From Sediminibacterium soli (GTDB lineage: Bacteria; Bacteroidota; Bacteroidia; Chitinophagales; Chitinophagaceae), in contig NZ_JAACJR010000003.1 in the NCBI RefSeq assembly GCF_009939225.1, forward strand, positions 372,001-436,000: a DNA stretch of 64,000 nucleotides, given 5' to 3'. Each line of letters starts with the position of its first letter. Position 1 is the first letter of the stretch. Positions 33,868-40,976 of this stretch are shown piece after piece. Under the pieces are notes generated by a model. That model did no database searches. It saw only the letters and a program-made list of their open reading frames with translations, and was not told the origin of the DNA. The position numbers were made by a program, and so were the translations under genes.

Positions 33868-34083
33868 TCAATCCTCCAGTTCCTCGCAAAAATAGCCAGC
33901 CTTTTGCAAAGCCTCTTCCACATTGCGCGGAGATACCTGCTCGGCTTCTATCCGTAAAATGAAATCTATATCGTGCATATCCACATTCCACCTGGAAACA
34001 CCATGCATGGCATCCAGGTGCTCTCCCGCACGCTGCACGAGATCATGATTGAAAAGATTTGTCCTGAATACGAGGATGTCCAT
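33868..34083 (-). CDS. Small conserved protein with HMA-like fold pattern, no metal cysteines
   Basis: The 71-residue protein (MDILVFRTNLFNHDLVQRAG) has the alternating pattern of a ferredoxin-like beta-alpha-beta domain: VFRTN, a helix, WNVDMHDIDFILRIEA, and a helix ending AGYFCEELED. Similar short proteins occur in Bacteroidota. It resembles heavy-metal-associated domains but lacks the CxxC metal site, so metal transport is unlikely. It lies between two repeat-containing gaps. Confidence 0.7.
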   Translation of the reverse strand: MDILVFRTNLFNHDLVQRAGEHLDAMHGVSRWNVDMHDIDFILRIEAEQVSPRNVEEALQKAGYFCEELED

Positions 34084-34092
34084 GGCACCGGG

Positions 34093-34236
34093 GTCGTGAG
34101 ACGTCAGACCTGAAATATTTTTTTGGTTGTTTAGCTAATTTATATGTAATATGTAAGAACCTCCCGACTCACGATAACTCACGTCTGACCTCTCACGTCT
34201 GACGTCTCACGTCTGACGTCTTATGTCTCACGATTC
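34093..34236. repeat. Word array B2 (CGTGAG/CGTCAGAC family)
   Basis: A short left arm at 34093-34113 (CGTGAGACGTCAGAC) faces a long right array at 34166-34236 made of tandem inverse words, including three copies of CTCACGTCTGAC. The right array contains the complement of GTGAGTTATCGTGA, a word shared with the array at 8.1-8.3 kb. The stop codon of the neighbouring membrane protein gene lies within it. Confidence 0.78.
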
Positions 34237-34590
34237 CCCCTCCCCGTTCCCGGTATTTTTTCCGCGGCTCTTCCACATATTGCAGCGGTCGCGCCATTCC
34301 TGTTTCATTTTTTCGCGGTCTTCGGGACTCATATGCTGCCATTTTTCGCGCATTTCCCTGCCCCAGATATGTCTTGGTCCGCCACCGAATTTTCCTTTGA
34401 TGCCGCCAAACAGGATCTTTGACAGCAGCAGTATGCCCAGCGCCTGCCAGAAGCTGATCAGGGAAACAGGGAGCACTTCTGCCAGCACATTGTTCCAGAG
34501 AGTCATTACCACCCAGCCCAGTAACGCCGCAAAGGCGAGTACGCAGATGGTGAAGCCGATGATCTTTTTGATCCAGAATTTCTTATTCAT
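34228..34590 (-). CDS. Small membrane protein encoded with an ECF sigma factor
   Basis: The 120-residue protein has two predicted transmembrane helices (residues about 8-32, IIGFTICVLAFAALLGWVVMTL, and 38-62, VLPVSLISFWQALGILLLS). A charged C-terminal tail follows (MREKWQHMSPEDREKMKQEW) and is likely cytoplasmic. It starts ten bases after the sigma-factor stop, so it is cotranscribed. That position suggests an anti-sigma-like or accessory role, but I see no known anti-sigma motif. Confidence 0.7.
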   Translation of the reverse strand: MNKKFWIKKIIGFTICVLAFAALLGWVVMTLWNNVLAEVLPVSLISFWQALGILLLSKILFGGIKGKFGGGPRHIWGREMREKWQHMSPEDREKMKQEWRDRCNMWKSRGKNTGNGEGES

Positions 34591-34600
34591 AATTTTTTGA

Positions 34601-35182
34601 TTAGTCGTTAGTCAATAGCGCTTCTTTTAGTGAACCCAGCCTTTCACGCAGGTGCAGCACCGCATAGCGCTTGCGGCTTAATAATGTGTTGATGGTTTCT
34701 CCCGTTTGCTCGGCAATGATCTTAAATGGCACGCCTTCCAGTTCGTTGAGGATAAAAACCTGTTTTTGCGCTTCGGGCAATTCGTTCAATGCCTCATTCA
34801 GCGCTTCCCAGAACAGGCTGCGCAGGTATTCGGTCTCGGGGTTCTGCGATTTATCGGGCATCAGGTCGGACCAGTCAAAGCCCGATTCTTCATCGGATTC
34901 GGGATACAGGTCTTCCAATAACACCGGTTTCTGCTTGCGCTGTCTGTCTATGATCTTGTTACGCGTAACGGTAAACAGCCAACTGGTCAGTTGTTCTATC
35001 GGTTTGGTATTTCCTATGAATTGGTAGAAAACATCCTGCAGGATATCTTCCGCGTCAGCCTCGTTGTTAACCCGTTTTCGAATAAAACCCATCAGCCGCT
35101 TGCTGTAAGCGTTAACGACTTCGGTGATATTGTTCGTCCGGGCTTCGGGCATGTCAGTTGCTATCGTCATGACCTTCACCAT
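34601..35182 (-). CDS. RNA polymerase ECF-type sigma-70 family factor
   Basis: This is an alternative sigma factor of 193 residues. Region 2 includes KRLMGFIRKRVNNEADAEDILQDVFYQF and the LTSWLFTVTRNKIIDRQRKQ segment. Region 4 has ALNELPEAQKQVFILNELEGVPFKIIAEQTGETINTLLSRKRYAVLHL. An in-frame ATG four codons downstream is an alternative start. It heads a two-gene unit with the small membrane protein; the regulon cannot be deduced. Confidence 0.92.
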   Translation of the reverse strand: MVKVMTIATDMPEARTNNITEVVNAYSKRLMGFIRKRVNNEADAEDILQDVFYQFIGNTKPIEQLTSWLFTVTRNKIIDRQRKQKPVLLEDLYPESDEESGFDWSDLMPDKSQNPETEYLRSLFWEALNEALNELPEAQKQVFILNELEGVPFKIIAEQTGETINTLLSRKRYAVLHLRERLGSLKEALLTND

Positions 35183-35236
35183 TGGTGAGGTAGACGGTAT
35201 GGGGAAAGGAATATTGTAAAACCGGAAAGATTTCTG

Positions 35237-36787
35237 CTACAGCGCGCCTATTTCCGGGTCATTATCCTCGTACTGCCGCTTCAGTTTTATCAGCTCTTTT
35301 TTCATATCGGCCAGCACATTCCGGTACCCGGGGTCATTGACCAGGTTCTTCAGCTCGCTGGGGTCTTTCTGCAGATCGATCAGCTGCCATTCTTTCACCG
35401 TATAAAAATAGATCAGCTTGTAGCGGTCGGTGCGCACACCGATATGCGGCAGCACCGAATGGTCCACGGGGTACTCATAGTAGTGGTAGTACAGGCTTTT
35501 TCGCGGCAGTTTGCTGCCGGAATGTTCCATGATGCCGGTGAGGGGAATGCCCTGCATAAACGAAGGAACGGCGATGCCCGCCGCCTTCAGCATGGTAGGC
35601 GCGATATCGATATTCTGCACCATTTCATCGGTCTGCGTACCCGCGCGGATATGCCCGGGCCATCTTGCCATCAGCGGCGTTCGCATAGACACATCGTACA
35701 TCCACCGCTTGTCGAACCAGCCGTTCTGTCCCATATAAAATCCCTGGTCGGAAGTATACATAACAAGCGTGTTTTTGGCCAGACCCGACTGGTCGAGGTA
35801 ATCCAGCACCCTGCCCACGTTCTCATCTACCGAGGCCACACAGGCCAGGTAGTCCTGCATATACCACTGGTACTTGTATTTCAGCAGGTCCTTGCCTTTG
35901 GGCTTTTCTTTCTGCAGCAATTCGCCCCGGCTCCTGTATAGTTCCAGCACCCGGGTCCTGTCTTTCTCGGGTATACGGTTCATCGAGAACCGGTAATTGC
36001 GGATATCCGCATCGCTGGGTTTCAGCCAGGGGATGTCCATGATATAAGCGGGATCAACTTTCAGATCGCTGCACAGGGTCATATCGTTGAGAATGCTCAT
36101 GGTCTGCAAACGCCAGGCGCTGCCATGTCCTGCGGTATCCTCGTACAGCGTGGCAGGCTCGGGGAAGGTTTTGTTATGGTATTGTTCCAGGTATTTTATC
36201 GCCGGATAAAAATTCCTGTGCGGCGCTTTGTGGTGAAGGTATAAGGCAAAGGGTTTGGACGGATCGCGTTTTTCTTTCAGCCAGCCAAGCGCTTCGTCGG
36301 TGATCACATCGGTGGCATAGCCCGGTAGCACGGCGGTATCACGGTTCATACTGATCAGGCTGGGCTGGTAATATACGCCCTGGCCCGGCAGCACTTTCCA
36401 GTAATCGAATCCGGTGGGAAGCGTAACCAGGTGCCATTTGCCGATCATAGCGGTCTGGTACCCGGCCTGTCGCATGATCTTGGGTACGGTGGTCTTTGAC
36501 GAATCAAACCTGCTGCGGTTATCGAGAAACCCGTTTTTGTGAGAGAACTGTCCCGTAAGAACGGTAGCCCTCGCCGGCCCGCAGATGGAATTGGCAACAA
36601 AAGCCCGGTTAAACCGGATGCCTTCCCTGGCTATCCTGTCAATATTGGGCGTCTGGATAAATGTTTTGTTATAGGCGCTGATGGCGTTGGCATCATGGTC
36701 ATCGCTCATGATGTAGATGATATTGGGGCGCTGCTGGGCAGCCAGTGCAAATGGCGCAAACAATAACAGCCCGAAGACTTTTTTCAT
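35237..36787 (-). CDS. Secreted sulfatase (type I, formylglycine)
   Basis: This is a sulfatase of 516 residues. The signal peptide (MKKVFGLLLFAPFALAAQQ) indicates export. The N-terminal metal site is NIIYIMSDDHD (Asp29, Asp30). Cys69 in ICGPARATVLTGQ sits in the C-x-P-x-R signature and would be converted to formylglycine by a maturase that is not in the window. A second catalytic region reads FDYWKVLPGQGVYYQP and VMYTSDQGFYMGQNGWFDKRW. Its closest functional type is a glycan or choline-like sulfatase, but no carbohydrate gene lies beside it. Confidence 0.93.
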   Translation of the reverse strand: MKKVFGLLLFAPFALAAQQRPNIIYIMSDDHDANAISAYNKTFIQTPNIDRIAREGIRFNRAFVANSICGPARATVLTGQFSHKNGFLDNRSRFDSSKTTVPKIMRQAGYQTAMIGKWHLVTLPTGFDYWKVLPGQGVYYQPSLISMNRDTAVLPGYATDVITDEALGWLKEKRDPSKPFALYLHHKAPHRNFYPAIKYLEQYHNKTFPEPATLYEDTAGHGSAWRLQTMSILNDMTLCSDLKVDPAYIMDIPWLKPSDADIRNYRFSMNRIPEKDRTRVLELYRSRGELLQKEKPKGKDLLKYKYQWYMQDYLACVASVDENVGRVLDYLDQSGLAKNTLVMYTSDQGFYMGQNGWFDKRWMYDVSMRTPLMARWPGHIRAGTQTDEMVQNIDIAPTMLKAAGIAVPSFMQGIPLTGIMEHSGSKLPRKSLYYHYYEYPVDHSVLPHIGVRTDRYKLIYFYTVKEWQLIDLQKDPSELKNLVNDPGYRNVLADMKKELIKLKRQYEDNDPEIGAL

Positions 36788-36987
36788 AGAAGGCGATTAG
36801 TCCCGTCTAAGGTATTGAATAGTTCCGTAATGGGGACAGGTCTCTGGCGGGGGTCTGCCGGTCATGTATAACCCTTCAGCCTTTCTACTTTACCCTCCTG
36901 ATTTTGTGTTTTCAATTCTTCGGCAGGGTGATTGTTGTAAATTGGGCAGCCATTCAGCCGAGCATCCCTTCAAACAAAAATAATCCC

Positions 36988-37899
36988 ATGGAATTTGGCC
37001 GTGTACCCGAATCGGAACTGGATCAGATCGATTTCAGTTTGCCCAGGGATCCTGCTTTCAATAAAGAAGTATTGAGCGGCAGCAGGGCAAAGCATCCGAA
37101 AGTATACCTGGGCTGCGCCAAGTGGGGACGCACAGAATGGGTGGGCAAGATCTATCCGCCGAAAACAAAGGAAAAAGATTTCCTGGATCACTACGTGAAG
37201 CATTACAACAGTATTGAGCTGAATGCCACGCATTATAAGCTATACGGCGCTGCGGGGATCAAAAAATGGGCGGATAAGGCCGGCGACCGCGATTTTACCT
37301 TCTGTCCTAAAATGTACCAGGGCATCACGCACCGCGGTAGCCTGCTTAACAAGGATTTTGCCGTTTCCGAATTTCTGCGGGGTATTGTTGCGTTCGAGGA
37401 CAAACTGGGGCCGGTATTCGTGCAGCTGAGCGATGCGTTTTCTCCCAAACGGAAAGAGGAAGTGTATACTTTCCTGAAGTCGCTGCCCACTGATATCAAC
37501 TTTTTCCTGGAAGTGCGGCACCCCGACTGGTTTGCCAAAAAAGACATATGGAGCGAACTGATGCAAACCCTGCAATCGCTCAATATGGGCATTGTGATCA
37601 CCGATACCGCCGGTCGCCGCGACTGTGCGCATATGTACCTGACCATTCCCAAAACATTTATCCGGTATGTGGGCAACAGCCTGCACCCCACCGATTACCC
37701 GCGGGTGGATGCCTGGATATCGCGGATGAAAAAATGGCTCGACAAGGGCATGGAAGAACTCTATTTCTTTATGCACATGCACGATGAAGCAAAATCGCCG
37801 GAACTGACGGTGTATATGGTTGATAAGATGAACCAGGCATGCGGCCTGAACCTGATCAAACCGCAGTTTGTAACGAATACGCAACCCGGCTTGTTTTGA
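36988..37899 (+). CDS. DUF72 (YecE-like) TIM-barrel protein
   Basis: DUF72 proteins adopt a TIM-barrel fold; their reaction is unknown. I use the ATG at 36988 (MEFGRVPESELDQIDFSL), which begins the conserved protein; a longer frame from 36904 has no similarity. The product has 303 residues with family segments KVYLGCAKWGRTEWVGKIYP, FTFCPKMYQGITH, VFVQLSDAF, FFLEVRHPDWF and YFFMHMHDE. It converges on the UmuD-like gene with a hairpin between them. Confidence 0.9.
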   Translation: MEFGRVPESELDQIDFSLPRDPAFNKEVLSGSRAKHPKVYLGCAKWGRTEWVGKIYPPKTKEKDFLDHYVKHYNSIELNATHYKLYGAAGIKKWADKAGDRDFTFCPKMYQGITHRGSLLNKDFAVSEFLRGIVAFEDKLGPVFVQLSDAFSPKRKEEVYTFLKSLPTDINFFLEVRHPDWFAKKDIWSELMQTLQSLNMGIVITDTAGRRDCAHMYLTIPKTFIRYVGNSLHPTDYPRVDAWISRMKKWLDKGMEELYFFMHMHDEAKSPELTVYMVDKMNQACGLNLIKPQFVTNTQPGLF

Positions 37900-37925
37900 T
37901 GGCAGACCGTCTCTGGCCGGTTGCG

Positions 37926-37945
37926 GACCGGTGCTTTAACCGGTC
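37926..37945. terminator. Hairpin between DUF72 and UmuD-like genes
   Basis: GACCGGT (37926-37932) and ACCGGTC (37939-37945) form a perfect 7-bp stem with loop GCTTTA in the gap between convergent genes. Confidence 0.65.
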
Positions 37946-37953
37946 AGCCGTTT

Positions 37954-38352
37954 TCACACACTGTGTATCACATACGTCACCGTTCCCCATACCGCATAGC
38001 TGCTGAATTCTTCGAGATGGATATTGCCGTAACGTTTGTTCTCCGCCAGCAGGTCAATGCCCTTGATGCCCGTCTGTAACCTTCTTACCAGCAAATCGCC
38101 GTTCAGCACGGCCACGATGATCTTGCCGCTGACGGCCTTGATGCTTTTGTCCACGATCAGGATATCGCCGCTGCTGATGCCCGCGTCTGCCATGGCATCG
38201 CTGTTCATCCGGAAAAAGAAGGTGGCGGGCCTGTTGCGTACAAGCTGTTCGTTCAGATCAATGCTGCGCTCGCCATGATCGTCTGCGCCAAAGGCAACGG
38301 TATTGGTTGCAGAACCCTTGTGGGCGGCTCCATACCAGGGCTGACCATACAT
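37954..38352 (-). CDS. UmuD-like S24 family protein lacking the Ser-Lys dyad
   Basis: UmuD is a LexA-related protein that cleaves itself under DNA damage and joins UmuC to form polymerase V. This 132-residue protein aligns along UmuD: ERSIDLNEQLVRNRPATFFF, AGISSGDILIVDKSI and GKIIVAVLNGDLLVRRLQ. The catalytic Ser60 of E. coli UmuD corresponds to Ala53 (NSDAM instead of GDSM), and the general base Lys97 corresponds to Arg90 (LLVRRLQ instead of FTVKKLQ). Self-cleavage should therefore be impossible. There is no umuC next to it. It is divergent from the 2H phosphoesterase gene, with a perfect palindrome 16 bases upstream of its start codon. Confidence 0.85.
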   Translation of the reverse strand: MYGQPWYGAAHKGSATNTVAFGADDHGERSIDLNEQLVRNRPATFFFRMNSDAMADAGISSGDILIVDKSIKAVSGKIIVAVLNGDLLVRRLQTGIKGIDLLAENKRYGNIHLEEFSSYAVWGTVTYVIHSV

Positions 38353-38367
38353 AGAAATAAATTTGAA

Positions 38368-38386
38368 TTACTAAATATTTTAGTAA
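38368..38386. promoter_or_regulatory. Palindromic operator-like site between UmuD-like and 2H genes
   Basis: TTACTAAATATTTTAGTAA is a palindrome with perfect 8-bp arms and a 3-base centre. It lies 16 bases upstream of the minus-strand UmuD-like gene and 36 bases before the plus-strand 2H gene. Such a site suits a dimeric repressor controlling both genes. The identity of the regulator is unknown. Confidence 0.7.
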
Positions 38387-38391
38387 ATTTA

Positions 38392-38410
38392 TGCTAAAAT
38401 ATTTGACGCA
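38392..38410. promoter_or_regulatory. Second, degenerate operator-like site
   Basis: TGCTAAAATATTTGACGCA repeats the CTAAA-N3-TTT core of the palindrome at 38368 with weaker symmetry. The centres are about 23 bp apart, roughly two helical turns, as expected for cooperative binding by two dimers. Confidence 0.45.
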
Positions 38411-38421
38411 AAAATTATTTT

Positions 38422-39015
38422 ATGGATATGGGTTTACTGAATCAAGACACAATAACGGCACCGGTGGCCACCGGATTTTATGAATACCTGCTGGTGGCGC
38501 AGCCCGATCCGGAGGCTTACGCAAAACTGATGGCGGAAAAACAGTTTTTCTTTGAAAAATTTCAAACGCCGGTGGCCATCAAAACCAAGCCGCATATTAC
38601 CGTAGCCGGTTTTCTTGCATTTGAGGCCATGGAAGAAACCATGATACGATGGATGGCAAGGGTGATCAGCGCCAAGCAACGTTTTTCCGTTACGCTCGAC
38701 GGGTACGGGGCATTCAGGCCGCATACACTTTACCTGCATGTAAAAGACCACGAGCCCTTTCTGCAGTTGGCAAAAGAACTGAAAGTGGTTGACCAGTATA
38801 TTCAGGGATATGGTTGTCCTGAAATGCAGCTTGTCAGCAACCCGCACCTGACAATTGCCCGGCGGCTTGACGCGGTTACCTATGCGCATGCGGTAGAAAC
38901 CTATGCAGACAAAACCTTCGAAACAAGTTTTCATGTAAAAGAGCTGGTATTGCTCAGAAGGCGGGGCCGGTTCGATACCTGCCGGCAGGTGAATGTATTC
39001 GGTCTGCGTCCATAA
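38422..39015 (+). CDS. 2'-5' RNA ligase / 2H phosphoesterase family protein, intact motifs
   Basis: 2H phosphoesterases hydrolyse or form cyclic and 2'-5' phosphodiester bonds in RNA ends or small nucleotides. The protein has 197 residues, the usual size. Both catalytic HxT motifs are present: HIT at 58-60 (KPHITVAGF) and HLT at 142-144 (NPHLTIARRL). There is no signal peptide. It is the first gene of a plus-strand unit with a degenerate paralogue and a radical SAM gene, and shares its control region with the UmuD-like gene. Confidence 0.88.
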   Translation: MDMGLLNQDTITAPVATGFYEYLLVAQPDPEAYAKLMAEKQFFFEKFQTPVAIKTKPHITVAGFLAFEAMEETMIRWMARVISAKQRFSVTLDGYGAFRPHTLYLHVKDHEPFLQLAKELKVVDQYIQGYGCPEMQLVSNPHLTIARRLDAVTYAHAVETYADKTFETSFHVKELVLLRRRGRFDTCRQVNVFGLRP

Positions 39016-39048
39016 TATCGCCAGCTGTTTCCTAAAGCCATCCTTACC

Positions 39049-39633
39049 ATGTTTCCCTCAGCACAATACCTTATCACCCTGCAGCCGCACGAAGCTTTGT
39101 GTGAACAGATACTCGCAGTAAAGAAAAAATTTGCGGAGGCATATGATTGTCCCGCTGCCGTGAAGGGAAAACCCGGTATCACCCTGGTGCGTTTTGAGCA
39201 ATACGAAATGCAGGAACGCAAGCTGGTTCACCGGCTGGAACTGGTGGCCGCAGCGCAGCCAGGGTTCGGTGTGGAACTGCATGGCTTCGGCAGTTTTCCT
39301 ACCCACAGCATTTTTCTGCAAGTGACAACACAGACCGGGTTTGCCGAGCTCGTAAAATCGCTGCGGCCCGTGCAGCAGCTGATGAAAATGGATAAGGATC
39401 ACAAACCGCATTTCATTACCGAGCCCGGTATCCCCATCGCACGCAAACTCCTGCCCTGGCAGTACGAAAAAGGATGGCTGGAACTGAGCAATACCCATTT
39501 CTCAGGCCGTTTTGTGGCGGATCATATACTGCTGCTCAAAAAACGGGAGGGCGAAACCTATTATTCCACCGTCAGGAAATTCAGGCTGCTGAACAGGAAG
39601 GAAGAAGTGGTTGTGCAGGGTGCACTGTTTTGA
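39049..39633 (+). CDS. 2H phosphoesterase-like paralogue with both HxT motifs lost
   Basis: The protein has 194 residues and aligns with the preceding protein over its whole length (for example VELHGFGSFPTHSIFLQV against VTLDGYGAFRPHTLYLHV). Where the first protein has KPHITVAGF this one has KPGITLVRF, and where it has NPHLTIARRL this one has EPGIPIARKL. Both catalytic histidines are glycine, so phosphoesterase activity should be absent while the fold is kept. It could bind nucleotides or regulate the active paralogue. It lies 33 bases downstream in the same direction. Confidence 0.82.
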   Translation: MFPSAQYLITLQPHEALCEQILAVKKKFAEAYDCPAAVKGKPGITLVRFEQYEMQERKLVHRLELVAAAQPGFGVELHGFGSFPTHSIFLQVTTQTGFAELVKSLRPVQQLMKMDKDHKPHFITEPGIPIARKLLPWQYEKGWLELSNTHFSGRFVADHILLLKKREGETYYSTVRKFRLLNRKEEVVVQGALF

Positions 39634-39716
39634 CATGAAGTTCACCGGGGGATAAGCGATGGATGGCCGCATTATTCAACCCGCTCACCGACTGCCATTC
39701 AACCAGACTTTATACC

Positions 39717-40790
39717 ATGAACGAAGAAATAAACGACGCGGAGCAATACCTCAAAGGAAGGGGAGCGCAGTTCAATCCGAAAAACCGGTTTCTGAAGAAC
39801 CAGCGTATCCGGGACCAGGTGGAAAGCATCGATGACTGGACGGAGCCCAATCCCGCTACCATCTACCTCGAGGACAATGCAAAAAGCATCGTTAATAAAG
39901 TAGACAGTCCGGATGTGGGTATGTGGTACAGCATGAATCCATACCAGGGCTGTGAGCATGGCTGCATCTACTGCTATGCCCGTAATGCGCATGAATATTG
40001 GGGATACAGCGCCGGACTGGATTTTGAGCGCAAGATCATCGTTAAGAAAAATGCACCGGAGCTGCTCCGGAAGTTCCTGATGAAAAAAGACTGGGAATGT
40101 CTTCCGATCGGCTTAAGCGGTAATACCGATTGTTACCAGCCCGCCGAAAAAAAGTTCAGGCTTACACGCGGCCTGCTCGAGGTATGCAATGAGTTCAACC
40201 AGCCGGTGGCTATTATCACCAAAAATGCAGGCATACTTCGCGATACGGCTTTGCTGCAGGAAATGGCAAAGAAACAACTCGTGAGTGTGCTGGTCAGTAT
40301 CACTTCGTTTGAAGAGGACCTGCGGCGCGTGATGGAGCCCCGCACAACCACCGCCAAACAGCGTTTGCGTGTGATACGCGAACTCAGCGATGCCGGTGTG
40401 CGCACCGGCGTGATGCTTGGCCCGATGATACCCGGTTTGAACGACCACGAAATGCAGCGTATCATGGAAGCCGCGGGGGCCAGTGGCGCCAGGTTTTCTG
40501 CCTATACTTTTATCCGCCTCAACGGTGCGATCAAACTGATCTTTCACGACTGGCTGTACAAGAATTTTCCCGACAGGGCCGATAAGGTATGGCACCTGAT
40601 CGAGAACGGCCATGGAGGCAAGGTAAACGACAGCAGGTGGGGTCAGCGGATGCGCGGCGAAGGCCCAATCGCAGAAATGGTACGCCAGCAGTTTCGCAAG
40701 TACAACAAATTATATAAGCTGGATGCCGAAAGACTGGATTTGGATGGCTCTCATTTCCGCCGGCCGGGCGAACAGGGCAGGTTGTTCTGA
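39717..40790 (+). CDS. PA0069 family radical SAM protein
   Basis: PA0069/Rv2578c-type proteins are radical SAM enzymes distantly related to spore photoproduct lyase; their substrate is unknown. I use the ATG at 39717 (MNEEINDAEQYLKGRGAQFN), the conserved family start. The product has 357 residues. The Fe-S motif CEHGCIYC (CxxxCxxC) follows SMNPYQGC, and PIGLSGNTDCYQP, VSITSFEEDLRRVMEPR and GVMLGPMIPGLND are family segments. It is the third gene of the unit with the two 2H-type proteins and converges on the phosphatase-fold gene across an inverted word array. Confidence 0.92.
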   Translation: MNEEINDAEQYLKGRGAQFNPKNRFLKNQRIRDQVESIDDWTEPNPATIYLEDNAKSIVNKVDSPDVGMWYSMNPYQGCEHGCIYCYARNAHEYWGYSAGLDFERKIIVKKNAPELLRKFLMKKDWECLPIGLSGNTDCYQPAEKKFRLTRGLLEVCNEFNQPVAIITKNAGILRDTALLQEMAKKQLVSVLVSITSFEEDLRRVMEPRTTTAKQRLRVIRELSDAGVRTGVMLGPMIPGLNDHEMQRIMEAAGASGARFSAYTFIRLNGAIKLIFHDWLYKNFPDRADKVWHLIENGHGGKVNDSRWGQRMRGEGPIAEMVRQQFRKYNKLYKLDAERLDLDGSHFRRPGEQGRLF

Positions 40791-40834
40791 AGACCCGGCT
40801 AATGTTCCGTCTGGCTGAACCCGACTGTCTGCTT

Positions 40835-40967
40835 GAACAGAGGAACAAGGAGCAAGGAACGGACGATCGGATTTTGGGGCAACCCTCCCCGCATTCGATA
40901 TTCATTACTCCATATTCGGTATTCAATACTCCCGCTCCTCTGTTCCTTGCTCCTTGTTCATCTGTTC
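40835..40967. repeat. Inverted word array C between convergent genes
   Basis: The arms 40835-40860 and 40942-40967 are complementary at 25 of 26 positions and are built of GAACA and AAGGA words. Inside, 40893-40911 and 40914-40932 are direct repeats identical at 17 of 19 positions (ATTCGATATTCATTACTCC type). The array separates the convergent radical SAM and phosphatase-fold genes and would fold into a long hairpin in either transcript. Confidence 0.88.
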
Positions 40968-40976
40968 TTCCTTTCT

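Noticed and set aside
34166-34236. Possible CRISPR array
   Set aside because: The tandem copies are 6-14 bases, degenerate, and have no unique spacers of constant length; no cas gene is present. It fits the inverted word arrays.
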